Counted from the first letter of the stretch, positions 1 to 6,365 are shown. The stretch: DNA of 7,114 nt from JACXVD01 sp047975785 (GCA_047975785.1 JBKEEC010000110.1:1-7114), one strand, 5' to 3'. Translations and numbers: made by a program. Notes: generated by a model from the sequence alone, not told the origin.

Positions 1-41
1 AGGCGCATCCGGTAGTGAATGCCGGAACGCTTTACCAGTAA
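1..41 (+). CDS. C-terminal tail of an upstream gene (partial), possibly SPFH/band-7
   Basis: From base 3 a reading frame gives AHPVVNAGTLYQ and ends at a TAA at 39-41, about 20 bp before the next start codon. That close spacing, with a same-strand gene directly after it, fits the end of an upstream gene in the same operon. The ending in the style of PVVNAGTLY resembles my recollection of C-termini of SPFH/band-7 (stomatin-like) membrane proteins in alphaproteobacteria, and such a gene beside a small Arc-like gene would be a familiar arrangement. Only 12 codons are visible, so neither the coding status nor the family is secure. The other two forward frames give no recognisable end. Confidence 0.35.
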   Translation, partial: AHPVVNAGTLYQ

Positions 42-62
42 TCGGGTCGAGAAGCATTTGTG

Positions 63-275
63 ATGTCTTCGGAAAAGAAAGCCTTTGCCTTGCGGCTCGA
101 CCCGGCGGGTTATGATGCGGTGGAGCGTCTGGCCGCTGCGGAATTACGCTCCGTCAATGCTGAAATGGAGATATTGCTTCGGGATAGTCTGGCTGGACGC
201 GGCATCAAGGTTTCCAGAACCCGGATAACGCGCCGTCGGGGCAGGCCACCAGAGCGGAATACTGACAGCGCCTGA
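63..275 (+). CDS. Arc-like ribbon-helix-helix DNA-binding protein with AT-hook-like tail
   Basis: This small protein of 70 residues is probably a cytoplasmic DNA-binding regulator. Residues about 5-13 (KKAFALRLDP) look like the beta-strand of a ribbon-helix-helix fold that inserts into the major groove. Residues about 14-44 form two amphipathic helices, including SVNAEMEILLRDSL, as in Arc and HicB-type antitoxins. The tail is strongly basic and contains RRRGRPP, which matches the RGRP core of an AT-hook minor-groove binder. I chose ATG at 63 because the family normally begins M-x-SEKK and a weak purine-rich site (GAGAAG, 49-54) lies 8 nt upstream. GTG at 60 would add one residue. No toxin gene adjoins it, so a toxin-antitoxin role is not supported; its target is unknown. 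Confidence 0.8.
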   Translation: MSSEKKAFALRLDPAGYDAVERLAAAELRSVNAEMEILLRDSLAGRGIKVSRTRITRRRGRPPERNTDSA

Positions 276-285
276 TACCCTGTTC

Positions 286-323
286 TGATGAGGTTGAACC
301 ACCAGGGTGTTTCAACCTCATCA
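286..323. terminator. Stem-loop between convergent genes, possible bidirectional terminator
   Basis: The arms GATGAGGTTGAA (287-298) and TTCAACCTCATC (311-322) are perfectly complementary, and T286/A323 adds a thirteenth pair, around a 12-nt loop. The stem fills the gap between the Arc-like gene (ends 275, +) and the S9 peptidase (ends 333, -), the usual place for a shared terminator. Neither strand has a clear T-run after the stem, so it may instead be a 3'-end stabilising hairpin. The structure is directly visible; its role is inferred. Confidence 0.5.
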
Positions 324-332
324 TATCCGGGA

Positions 333-1115
333 TTACTCCTTGTCTGTAGCAGAATCCTTTGATTTTTCGTCAATGATAGTTGCTTCCTGCGGTGGGCGCG
401 GGGGCGGCATGGTCGCCGTGCGATTGCCGGTTTTCAGATAGGTGTCAAACCAGTCCAGCATACGCAGATTGTAATCATAGCGCGCAGCAGCCTTGCTATT
501 GCCATGACCTTCACCCGGATAAAACACCAGGCGCACCGGCGTTTGCGGTTTGCGGGTCTTGATATGGCGATACAGTTCCATGCTTTGCGTCGGGCTAACG
601 CGTGGATCATCTGCACCATGCATGATCAGCAACGGCGTATCGGCCTTGTCGACATGGGTAATGGGGCTACGCTCCATCAGGTGATCCCATTCTTCCCACG
701 GCCATTTGCGCTCATGCACCAGATACATTTCATTGGGGATATCCGTGGTGCCGAATTTGCTCACATTGTTAGAGATGCCGACAAACATCACTCCGGCAGC
801 ATATTCCTGCGAGTAATAGGTGGACCCCCAGGCGGTAGCAAACCCGCCATAGGAACCACCCGTAATGCCGGTGCGGGCCGGATCGGTGACACCGGATGTA
901 ACCAGCGCGCGCTTGCCATCAACAAGATCGTCAAATTCCTTGCCTGCATAATCGGCCTGATGGGATTTGGCAAAGGCCACGCCATACCCGGTTGATCCGC
1001 GGTAATTGGGGTGGAAGATGGCATATCCCTTGCCCGCACCTACCTGCCCAGGCATGGAGTAATTGGTCAGCCAGCCATTGGAATAATGGCTTTCCGGAAC
1101 TCCAAGGATCATCAT
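333..1115 (-). CDS. C-terminal catalytic domain of the S9 peptidase, separated from its N-terminus
   Basis: This segment of 260 codons carries the alpha/beta-hydrolase domain. The nucleophile serine is in GGSYGG (local residues 86-91, Ser88). The acid is in HGADDPRV (Asp170) and the histidine in GEGHGN (His204). PESHYSNGW and PNYRGSTGYG are typical family blocks. No good ribosome-binding site lies before the ATG at 1115, and the product would lack a signal peptide, so independent translation is unlikely. The oxyanion-hole segment just after the first Met reads LGVP rather than HGGP, which would impair catalysis even if the protein were made. The last 30 residues are polar and Pro/Lys-rich, a variable extension. 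It is best read as the distal part of the same gene. Confidence 0.6.
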   Translation of the reverse strand: MMILGVPESHYSNGWLTNYSMPGQVGAGKGYAIFHPNYRGSTGYGVAFAKSHQADYAGKEFDDLVDGKRALVTSGVTDPARTGITGGSYGGFATAWGSTYYSQEYAAGVMFVGISNNVSKFGTTDIPNEMYLVHERKWPWEEWDHLMERSPITHVDKADTPLLIMHGADDPRVSPTQSMELYRHIKTRKPQTPVRLVFYPGEGHGNSKAAARYDYNLRMLDWFDTYLKTGNRTATMPPPRPPQEATIIDEKSKDSATDKE

Positions 1116-1175
1116 GATGGTTGGGCATCCGCCTTTGGCCGAAGATCAAGCCGTCACAATCAGTATACCCTCGAT

Positions 1176-2396
1176 TTACTGCACGACCCGCGCAGGATAA
1201 CGAATGATACTCTGCTTGCCAAAATCAATATCTGCCAGCCATGGATTATGCCGGGTCCAGCGGGTGAACTGGCCATTGTCGAACATAAACAGCTCGGTGG
1301 GATGGCTTGGCGAGGATGCCTCAACCATGATTTTTCCGCCGCGTGCATCTACTTCGCCAAGGCTCAGATCGCCCGGATCAAATTGCTGCAATTGCTTGCC
1401 TGAAGCATCGTAAAGACGCAGCAAGCTACGCGCTCCGGTATGGACCACTGCGACGAGCTGCCCCTGATCGGTCCAGTCAGTGTCGATAACGGCTTCGGGT
1501 GCGCCTTCATTCACCGGACGATAGGCGCCGCTGGCGGTGTCAACGAGATAAAGTGTGGTAGCCCCCGGATCATGCTGATCAACCCCGGCGACCATGGAAA
1601 GTGTGTTCCCGTCAGGCGACATTTCAACATCACCCAGCTTGCCCGGTGTAGTGACCTGACGGATAACATTGCCACTGGCAAGATCCAGCACGCTGACACG
1701 CTTTTTCATGTAGCTGTCATCCACCAGAGTTGTTGGGGCAATTTCGGCGATTGCACGCTTGCCATCGGGCGTGATGATCAGACTCGTAATATGGCCAGTA
1801 ACAGGAATCTGCCGTGGATTTTCATCCACCTTGTCGCTGACGCGCGCGGCAAACAGCCTGTTGGGGCGCTGCTCCTCTTCATAGACCTCGGCATCAAAAC
1901 CCGCTTTTTCCGCCTTTTCGCGTGATTTATCGGGTGCGGCACTGGCAATCAGATACAGGGTTTGCCCATCCGGTGCCCATGCGTATTCCGAAATACCGAC
2001 ATCATCAATTCCGGCAAGCTTGTGCTGTGCCCCGCCATCCAGCGGGATTCCCCAAACGCCGCGCTTTTCCTTGTCTGCTGTCCATGTGAAACTGATCATC
2101 CTTCCGTCGGGTGAAAAACCGACATCAGACACGCTCATGTCACGGGGGAGGAAGTCCCGCACTTCCTCTGCCCCCCAGCTGACGCGCAATTGCTGTTTGG
2201 TTGATCCGTTTTCCTTGCCTTTGGTCACATCGGGGAGCCAAGCCGTTGTGTGGGCGACACGGGTTCCGTCCGGTGAAACGGCAATGGCGCCGACCTGCTC
2301 GATACGGGCGACATCCTCAGGTGTCATCGGGCGGGCAAGTGCAGAAGCGGGAACAAGCAGGCTTGCAGCAAACAGTGCGGCGCGCAAGGAAATCAT
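1176..2396 (-). CDS. N-terminal part of S9 peptidase: signal peptide and beta-propeller
   Basis: This open segment of 406 codons begins at ATG 2396-2394, preceded by a GAGAGGA ribosome-binding site (2414-2408) about 11 nt upstream. Residues 1-22 are a Sec signal peptide with a hydrophobic core (ALFAASLLVPASALA), likely cleaved after ALA. Residues about 25-390 hold WD40/PD40-like blades with repeated S/T-PDG turns (SPDGTRVA, SPDGRMIS, APDGQTLY, TPDGKRAI, SPDGNTLS), the propeller that gates substrate entry in S9 enzymes. The segment ends at RYPAR plus three unexpected residues, exactly where the hydrolase domain should begin, and lacks all catalytic residues. It might be exported as an inactive propeller. 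It starts back to back with the DUF885 gene. Confidence 0.75.
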   Translation of the reverse strand: MISLRAALFAASLLVPASALARPMTPEDVARIEQVGAIAVSPDGTRVAHTTAWLPDVTKGKENGSTKQQLRVSWGAEEVRDFLPRDMSVSDVGFSPDGRMISFTWTADKEKRGVWGIPLDGGAQHKLAGIDDVGISEYAWAPDGQTLYLIASAAPDKSREKAEKAGFDAEVYEEEQRPNRLFAARVSDKVDENPRQIPVTGHITSLIITPDGKRAIAEIAPTTLVDDSYMKKRVSVLDLASGNVIRQVTTPGKLGDVEMSPDGNTLSMVAGVDQHDPGATTLYLVDTASGAYRPVNEGAPEAVIDTDWTDQGQLVAVVHTGARSLLRLYDASGKQLQQFDPGDLSLGEVDARGGKIMVEASSPSHPTELFMFDNGQFTRWTRHNPWLADIDFGKQSIIRYPARVVQ

Positions 2397-2433
2397 GGGC
2401 TGGAATATCCTCTCATTTGAAACTAAAGAGATT

Positions 2434-2442
2434 TGCTATAAC
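2434..2442 (+). promoter_or_regulatory. Possible extended -10 promoter for the DUF885 gene
   Basis: TGCTATAAC matches the extended -10 form TGnTATAAT with one change and lies about 60 nt before the DUF885 start. TTGAAA at 2417-2422 could act as a -35, but the 14-bp spacer is short, so the extended -10 would have to carry the promoter. The site sits inside the roughly 106-bp region shared with the divergent S9 gene, for which I could not identify a clear promoter. Confidence 0.35.
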
Positions 2443-2502
2443 GAATATGATGCAGGCGGCAATGTCATTTCCTCCTGTGTTGATAACAAGGATATGACAG
2501 GA

Positions 2503-4404
2503 ATGCCACGCTTACGACCACTCCCGCAGTCCCTCTCGCATATCGCATTGCTTGCTGCCGTTTTTGCTCTTCCGGTTACTGGTGCGACGGCCCGGACCTC
2601 AGGAGCGACCCCCGGAACCGGCCCGGCATCTACTCCGGCATCTACCTCGGCATCCGGGCAAGAAACCGGAGATGAATCGACCTCGCCATCACTCATGCAT
2701 GACATGCTGTTTGCGCTCTTTGCATGGAATGATGAGCAGGAAATGAAGCTCAATCCGGTAGAGGCAATGTATCGTGGGGATATGCGCTATGCGGACAGGC
2801 TCGGAGATTATCTGTCGGATGAATATTATACAGATACCTACAAGCTGGCAGAGGATACCCTGACCACGCTGGGCGAGATTGATCGTGACGCACTCTTTCC
2901 GGAAGACCAGATCGCCTATGATGTGTTCGCATATAATCAGGAAAAAATTCTCAAGGAAAACTCACCTGAAATTCTGGCGCTGACTGCTGTGACGCCGATA
3001 GATCACTTTACCGGCGTGCATACATTCTATCCGACTTTTGCCAGTGATCAGGGGCCGCTACCCTATAAGACGATCAGGGATTACGAAAATGGCCTGTCCC
3101 GCAATGCTGATTATATTGCCTATATAGACCGTGCCATCATGCGGTTTCGCGAAGGAATGGGCAGCGGAGTGCTGTCAACACAACTGACAATCGGCAATGT
3201 AATCGCGCAACTGGATACGCAACTGGCCATGCCGGTTGAAGAATCTCCCTATTGGGGGCCTGTTGCGGCTATCCCTGACAGTTTCAGTGATGCTGACAGG
3301 ACCCGTCTGACAAACGCATACCGCAGTTCGATTGCAAGCATTTATGCTGCCAACACGCGGCTGCGTGATTTCCTGAAGAATGATTATTATCCCGTTGCCC
3401 GTACCAGCGTGGGGCTGGTTGATATGAAGGGCGGACAAGAACTCTACGCATGGAAGATCGAGGATAATACAACCCTGCCCCTGTCGGCGGAAGAAATCCA
3501 CGCTACGGGCCTGTCCGAAGTGTCGAGGATTCGCGGTGAAATGGAGAGGGTCAGGCAAGAGGTTGGTTTTGACGGGACGCTTCACGAATTTTTCGAATAT
3601 CTTCGCACAGACCCGAAATTCAAACCGGAAAGCCGTGAGGCCCTGACCAGAGCCTATTATGCGATCGGCAAGGAAGTGGACGGGAAAATTGGCGACTATT
3701 TCAACCATACGCCCAAGGCAAAGCTTGAAATCCGCCCCTATCCCGAATTTCGGGAAAAGTTTGAGGCCGGTGGCTCTTACGAACCGGGCTCGGCAGATGG
3801 GTCCCGCCCCGGCGTGTTTTATTTTAACGCCTATGATTTGCCCAGCCGGACCACGCCGGGAGAGACGACATTATATCTGCATGAAGGTGCGCCCGGCCAT
3901 CATTACCAGATCAGTCTCGCACAGGAAAATGAAAGCCTGCCCGCCTTTATGCGCTTTGGCGGCAATACGGCCTATGTAGAAGGCTGGGCACTCTATGCTG
4001 AAACGCTCGGCTATCCGATGGGGTTTTATAAAGACCCCTATCAGCGGTTTGGCACGCTGGATGACGAAATGCTGCGCGCCATGCGGCTTGTGGTTGACAC
4101 GGGCATTCATGCAAAGGGGTGGAGCCGCGATCAGGCCATAGAATACATGCTGGACAATTCCGGCATGGGACGGACAGATGCCACAGCCGAGGTGGAACGC
4201 TATATTGCCATGCCAGGGCAGGCGCTGGCATATAAAACCGGAGCCATGACTATCCAGCGTTTACGCCAGAAGGCAGAAAACGCGCTGGGAGATTCTTTTG
4301 ATATTCGCGCTTTCCATGATCAGGTTCTGGGCACCGGCTCCTTGCCTTTGCCCGGACTGGAAAGCAAGATTGATAGCTGGATCAAACGGGCACAGGGTAA
4401 CTGA
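2503..4404 (+). CDS. Exported DUF885-family putative zinc metallo-hydrolase/peptidase
   Basis: This protein of 633 residues is a DUF885 family member with gluzincin-like metal-site features, probably acting in the periplasm. I chose ATG 2503 because AAGGA (2488-2492) is 10 nt upstream; ATG 2494 would put that site almost on the start codon. Residues 1-30 form a signal peptide with core IALLAAVFALP and likely cleavage after ATA. Residues 31-63 are a Ser/Thr/Pro/Ala/Gly-rich linker. The mature domain follows, with the hallmark HEGAPGHHYQ at 460-469 (His460, Glu461, His466/467) and a downstream acidic partner in YVEGWALYAE (Glu493, Glu500). By analogy with gluzincins the histidines and a later glutamate bind zinc and Glu461 is the catalytic base; this is inference. 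No substrate is evident. The gene is divergent from the S9 peptidase, suggesting parallel peptide scavenging. Confidence 0.9.
   Translation: MPRLRPLPQSLSHIALLAAVFALPVTGATARTSGATPGTGPASTPASTSASGQETGDESTSPSLMHDMLFALFAWNDEQEMKLNPVEAMYRGDMRYADRLGDYLSDEYYTDTYKLAEDTLTTLGEIDRDALFPEDQIAYDVFAYNQEKILKENSPEILALTAVTPIDHFTGVHTFYPTFASDQGPLPYKTIRDYENGLSRNADYIAYIDRAIMRFREGMGSGVLSTQLTIGNVIAQLDTQLAMPVEESPYWGPVAAIPDSFSDADRTRLTNAYRSSIASIYAANTRLRDFLKNDYYPVARTSVGLVDMKGGQELYAWKIEDNTTLPLSAEEIHATGLSEVSRIRGEMERVRQEVGFDGTLHEFFEYLRTDPKFKPESREALTRAYYAIGKEVDGKIGDYFNHTPKAKLEIRPYPEFREKFEAGGSYEPGSADGSRPGVFYFNAYDLPSRTTPGETTLYLHEGAPGHHYQISLAQENESLPAFMRFGGNTAYVEGWALYAETLGYPMGFYKDPYQRFGTLDDEMLRAMRLVVDTGIHAKGWSRDQAIEYMLDNSGMGRTDATAEVERYIAMPGQALAYKTGAMTIQRLRQKAENALGDSFDIRAFHDQVLGTGSLPLPGLESKIDSWIKRAQGN
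2625..2654 (+). repeat. Short 12-nt tandem repeat in the DUF885 linker
   Basis: GGCATC recurs at 2625, 2637 and 2649 with a 12-nt period. The first two units are GGCATCTACTCC and GGCATCTACCTC, and the third is cut short after GGCATC. They encode the repeats AST-P, AST-S, ASG in the flexible linker after the signal peptide. A repeat of this size could expand or contract by slippage without shifting the frame. Confidence 0.5.
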
Positions 4405-4528
4405 TCTGTATTCACGGGGCGGTATGTCAAACCAGACGGCAGTGATGCCAAATCATCATCAGTATGAAACGCTTGGGCCGGAATGATAAAAGAACAAAAA
4501 TGACAGCAGGAATGCAGCAGGAGGGATC

Positions 4529-4930
4529 GTGCTTGATACAATTGATATAACCGCGTGGAGCGCCACAATCATGGGCCTGTTTTGTATTGCGTCCGCGATT
4601 GGCGCATTGCGACAACCCGGCTCGTGGCAAACTATGGTGAGAGAAATTGACCGCTCGCCCGCATTGCAGATGATCGCCGGATTTATGGAACTGTTTACAG
4701 GCGCGGCTATCTATCTGCTGAACCCGTGGGTGCCTGCCGATATCCTGTCCTGTATCATGAAAGCGATTGGCGGGCTGATGCTGCTGGAGGCTATGACAGT
4801 GATGGCCCTGTCCGATATCTATATGCAGCTCTGGCTCAAAAATCTGGCGGCTATTCATCGTGGCTGGGCGCTGGTGACTTTGCTGGCAGGTCTGGGGCTG
4901 GCTGCGGGCGGTATGCTCCGCTTCACCTGA
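4529..4930 (+). CDS. Hypothetical four-helix integral membrane protein
   Basis: I do not recognise this 133-residue protein. Translation starts at GTG 4529, supported by a strong AGGAGG site (4519-4524) 4 nt upstream; no in-frame ATG lies between them. Four hydrophobic segments are visible at about residues 9-27, 46-64, 72-94 and 113-131, linked by short polar loops, one of them basic (RQPGSWQTMVREIDRS). This is the layout of a small inner-membrane protein. There are charged or polar residues within or beside the membrane segments (Glu54, Lys78, Glu87), but no transporter or enzyme signature is evident. The gene follows DUF885 on the same strand after 124 bp and ends 8 bp from the convergent flavin-reductase-like gene, so co-transcription with DUF885 is possible but not shown. 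Confidence 0.7.
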   Translation: MLDTIDITAWSATIMGLFCIASAIGALRQPGSWQTMVREIDRSPALQMIAGFMELFTGAAIYLLNPWVPADILSCIMKAIGGLMLLEAMTVMALSDIYMQLWLKNLAAIHRGWALVTLLAGLGLAAGGMLRFT

Positions 4931-4938
4931 TGTCCCCC

Positions 4939-5439
4939 TCAGGCCAGCGGGGCCAGAACGCCCATCTGGCCATCGCACCAGCCCAGAATGCCTGCTTCGC
5001 CCGAAGCGAGAACTTCGCTGACCTCGCCTACCAGCACATCATGCGTGCCATAGGCGACGCTGTTGACAATAGTGCAGAAGATTTTGGCCGGGGCATCCTC
5101 AATGAACCAGTCTTGCCCGCGCTGGACCCATCCGGGCAAGCGGAAACGCTCACCCTTGCGATCTGATCCAGCAAAAGGCGCAAGGTGTTCGCGCGTGACC
5201 TCGTGCAGAAGATTGATGCAGAAATGGCCGGACCGCACAATCGTGTCATGACTGGAGCCGGAGCGGTTGATGGCTACAGCCATGGCGGCCGGGTCCAGCG
5301 AAACGGGCATGATGGCAGACATGGCCAGGCCTGCCGGCGCCGCGGTATCCGGATCACTGCTGGTAACAATTCCCACCGGAGCCGGCATGAAGCGCAGAAC
5401 TTTCTTCAGGTCGGCGGATATGTCCTGATCAGTAGGCAC
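4939..5439 (-). CDS. Flavin reductase-like domain protein (FMN-binding split barrel)
   Basis: The product is 166 residues, the normal size for single-domain flavin reductases (PF01613 type), which use NAD(P)H to reduce FMN or FAD, often for a partner monooxygenase. Recognisable blocks in order are PVGIVTSSDP (21-30), AMSAIMPVSLDPAAMAVAINRSGSS (39-63, the strand and loop normally contacting FMN), GHFCINLL (71-78), FAGSDRKGERF (89-99) and THDVLVGEV (132-140). Translation starts at GTG 5439-5437; AAAGGAG lies about 11 nt upstream and no ATG is available. There is no signal peptide, so it is cytoplasmic. No oxygenase gene adjoins it, so the partner is unknown, and a flavin or haem-binding role without reductase activity is possible. 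It appears monocistronic. Confidence 0.88.
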   Translation of the reverse strand: MPTDQDISADLKKVLRFMPAPVGIVTSSDPDTAAPAGLAMSAIMPVSLDPAAMAVAINRSGSSHDTIVRSGHFCINLLHEVTREHLAPFAGSDRKGERFRLPGWVQRGQDWFIEDAPAKIFCTIVNSVAYGTHDVLVGEVSEVLASGEAGILGWCDGQMGVLAPLA

Positions 5440-5480
5440 TATGCGTGGTTCTCCTTTACGCTGGCTGGCAATCCGGCCAG

Positions 5481-5508
5481 ATTATACGATACCGTTCGCC
5501 CTATCCAA
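5481..5508 (-). promoter_or_regulatory. Sigma-70-type promoter for the flavin reductase-like gene
   Basis: On the minus strand a perfect TATAAT (5486-5481) is preceded, with a 16-bp spacer, by TTGGAT (5508-5503), which keeps the TTG core of a -35 box. Transcription would begin near 5475, giving a leader of about 35 nt that includes the AAAGGAG ribosome-binding site. The -35 match is only partial, so the -10 is the main support. Confidence 0.5.
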
Positions 5509-5600
5509 GAGTATTTTCCTGCTGTTTTCATTCCTGCTTTTGCGGCGTTGTATCTATAAAAGTGTTTGCAAACTTGCAGGTTAGCGGCTAGCAGCCCCTC

Positions 5601-5724
5601 GTCATCTGGGGAGTAGCCAGCCGCTTTTGTGCGGGCCTGTATGTCAACATACTTGGTCGAGAGGCCATGGTATACAGGGGACGAAGCACGCAGAGCGGGG
5701 CTTCGTTCGGGCGAGACCAATGAC
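5601..5724 (+). promoter_or_regulatory. yybP-ykoY manganese riboswitch aptamer
   Basis: The leader matches the Mn2+-sensing yybP-ykoY class. Helix P1 is visible as GTCAT-c-TGG (5601-5609) paired with CCA-ATGAC (5717-5724). Right after its 5' strand is the conserved L1 sequence GGGGAGTAG (5608-5616), and before its 3' strand is GCGAGACC (5711-5718), corresponding to GCAAGACC in well-studied members. Between them are a CCGC/GCGG hairpin (5621-5634), a CCTGTAT/ATACAGG stem (5636-5642 with 5672-5678) enclosing a GAGA-loop hairpin, and an ACGAAGC/GCTTCGT hairpin (5681-5706). In known members Mn2+ bridges loops L1 and L3 and switches gene expression on. The gene downstream is a UPF0016 exporter, a family often controlled by this riboswitch. 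I found no convincing promoter just upstream. Confidence 0.87.
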
Positions 5725-5798
5725 ACTGCGCTTCTGTCCGGTCGGGCAGGGAGGTGCGGTGTTATTGTGTCTGAATATGCCCGACCCGGAGTTTAGTA
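5723..5798 (+). promoter_or_regulatory. Riboswitch expression platform masking the exporter ribosome-binding site
   Basis: Two helices that cannot coexist without a pseudoknot are visible. The sequestering helix pairs CCGGTCGGGCA (5738-5748) with TGCCCGACCCGG (5778-5789), leaving one bulged C, and covers half of the GGAG Shine-Dalgarno (5788-5791) 7 nt before the ATG at 5799. The competing helix pairs ACACTGCGCTTC (5723-5734) with GAGGTGCGGTGT (5751-5762), 12 pairs including three G-U, and places the 5' strand of the sequestering helix in its loop. No T-run follows either helix, so control is probably translational. Which state Mn2+ favours is inferred from the class, not visible here. Confidence 0.6.
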
Positions 5799-6365
5799 AT
5801 GGAAGCATTATTCACATCCACTGCAGTGGTTGCGCTCGCCGAAATAGGCGACAAGACCATGCTGCTGGCTATTGTTCTGGCAACACGTTTTCGCAAACCC
5901 TTGCCCATTATTCTGGGTATTCTGTTTGCGACACTGGCCAATCACGCATTGGCGGCTTTTGTCGGTAGCACGGTTGCCAATTTGCTGGACGGGCAGTGGT
6001 TCCGCTATGTGATCGGCATAAGCTTTATTGCCATGGCGGCATGGACTCTGGTGCCGGACAAGCTGGATGATGAGGAAGCAAAACCGCCCCGTTTTGGCGC
6101 CTTCCTGACAACTTTTGTTGCATTTTTTCTGGTTGAAATGGGCGACAAGACCCAGATCGCCACGATTGCGCTGGGCGCCCAGTTCCACAATGTTGTGATG
6201 GTGACTCTGGGGACAACGCTGGGCATGATGATTGCCAATGTCCCGGCGGTGTTTCTTGGTCATACGCTTGTTGAGCGAGTGCCGCTCAAACTGGTGCGCA
6301 CCATAGCCGCCGGCCTGTTTCTGGTAATTGGCCTGTGGGTGATAATAGAAGCCGCACTGGGGTAA
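5799..6365 (+). CDS. mneA: UPF0016/GDT1 (TMEM165) family cation exporter, probable Mn2+ exporter
   Basis: This 188-residue inner-membrane protein belongs to the UPF0016/GDT1 family, whose bacterial member MneA exports Mn2+ and protects against manganese excess. The hallmark E-x-G-D-K-T motif occurs twice, EIGDKT at 15-20 and EMGDKT at 113-118, one in the first helix of each internally duplicated three-helix half; these acidic residues form the cation path. About six membrane segments are visible, with an acidic cytoplasmic loop (PDKLDDEEAKPP, 86-97) joining the halves. Length is normal for bacterial members. The start at ATG 5799 has GGAG 7 nt upstream. The Mn2+ riboswitch directly before it strongly supports manganese as the substrate, although the family also includes Ca2+ transporters. 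The gene symbol is by family analogy. Confidence 0.92.
   Translation: MEALFTSTAVVALAEIGDKTMLLAIVLATRFRKPLPIILGILFATLANHALAAFVGSTVANLLDGQWFRYVIGISFIAMAAWTLVPDKLDDEEAKPPRFGAFLTTFVAFFLVEMGDKTQIATIALGAQFHNVVMVTLGTTLGMMIANVPAVFLGHTLVERVPLKLVRTIAAGLFLVIGLWVIIEAALG

Larger units (their letters stand above)
333..2396 (-). pseudogene. S9-family peptidase (prolyl oligopeptidase type), interrupted by two in-frame stops
   Basis: Read as one frame this locus spans 688 codons, the usual size of exported bacterial S9 dipeptidyl/acylaminoacyl-peptidase-like enzymes (about 680-700 aa). It has a signal peptide, an N-terminal beta-propeller and a C-terminal alpha/beta-hydrolase domain. TAA (1178-1176) and TGA (1148-1146) fall in frame between the domains. 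The frame is the same on both sides: exactly 60 bp lie between the first stop and the Met at 1115, so no net indel is needed. Around the stops (about 1187-1098) many family-conserved positions differ: after RYPAR the expected D-G-L-E reads V-V-Q-stop, and the oxyanion motif H-G-G-P reads L-G-V-P. Flanking sequence is well conserved. The gene is either recently inactivated or the sequence here is wrong. Translation as it stands cannot give an active exported enzyme. Confidence 0.8.

Noticed and set aside
63..275. Antitoxin of a toxin-antitoxin pair
   Set aside because: No toxin-sized gene is adjacent on the same strand; the next gene is a convergent peptidase.
504..995. 163-codon plus-strand frame opposite the S9 catalytic domain
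   Set aside because: The minus strand carries GGSYGG, HGADDPRV and GEGHG in order, so the plus-strand frame is an antisense shadow.
1116..1187. Explaining the S9 break as a single frameshift
   Set aside because: The two halves are in the same frame with exactly 60 bp between stop and next Met; a frameshift would need a compensating one nearby. Paired indels in a bad-quality stretch remain possible.
2020..2502. Upstream extension of the DUF885 reading frame by about 160 codons
   Set aside because: It lies antisense to the S9 propeller, has no signal peptide at its start, and the internal ATG at 2503 gives a typical signal peptide with a ribosome-binding site.
5566..5594. TTGCAA / TAGCAG pair as the promoter of the riboswitch transcript
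   Set aside because: Spacing (17 bp) and position fit, but both boxes match poorly and other equally weak options exist nearby.
5439..5726. 95-codon minus-strand frame between the flavin reductase and exporter genes
   Set aside because: It covers the riboswitch aptamer and the flavin reductase promoter, has no recognisable domain, and its composition looks non-coding.
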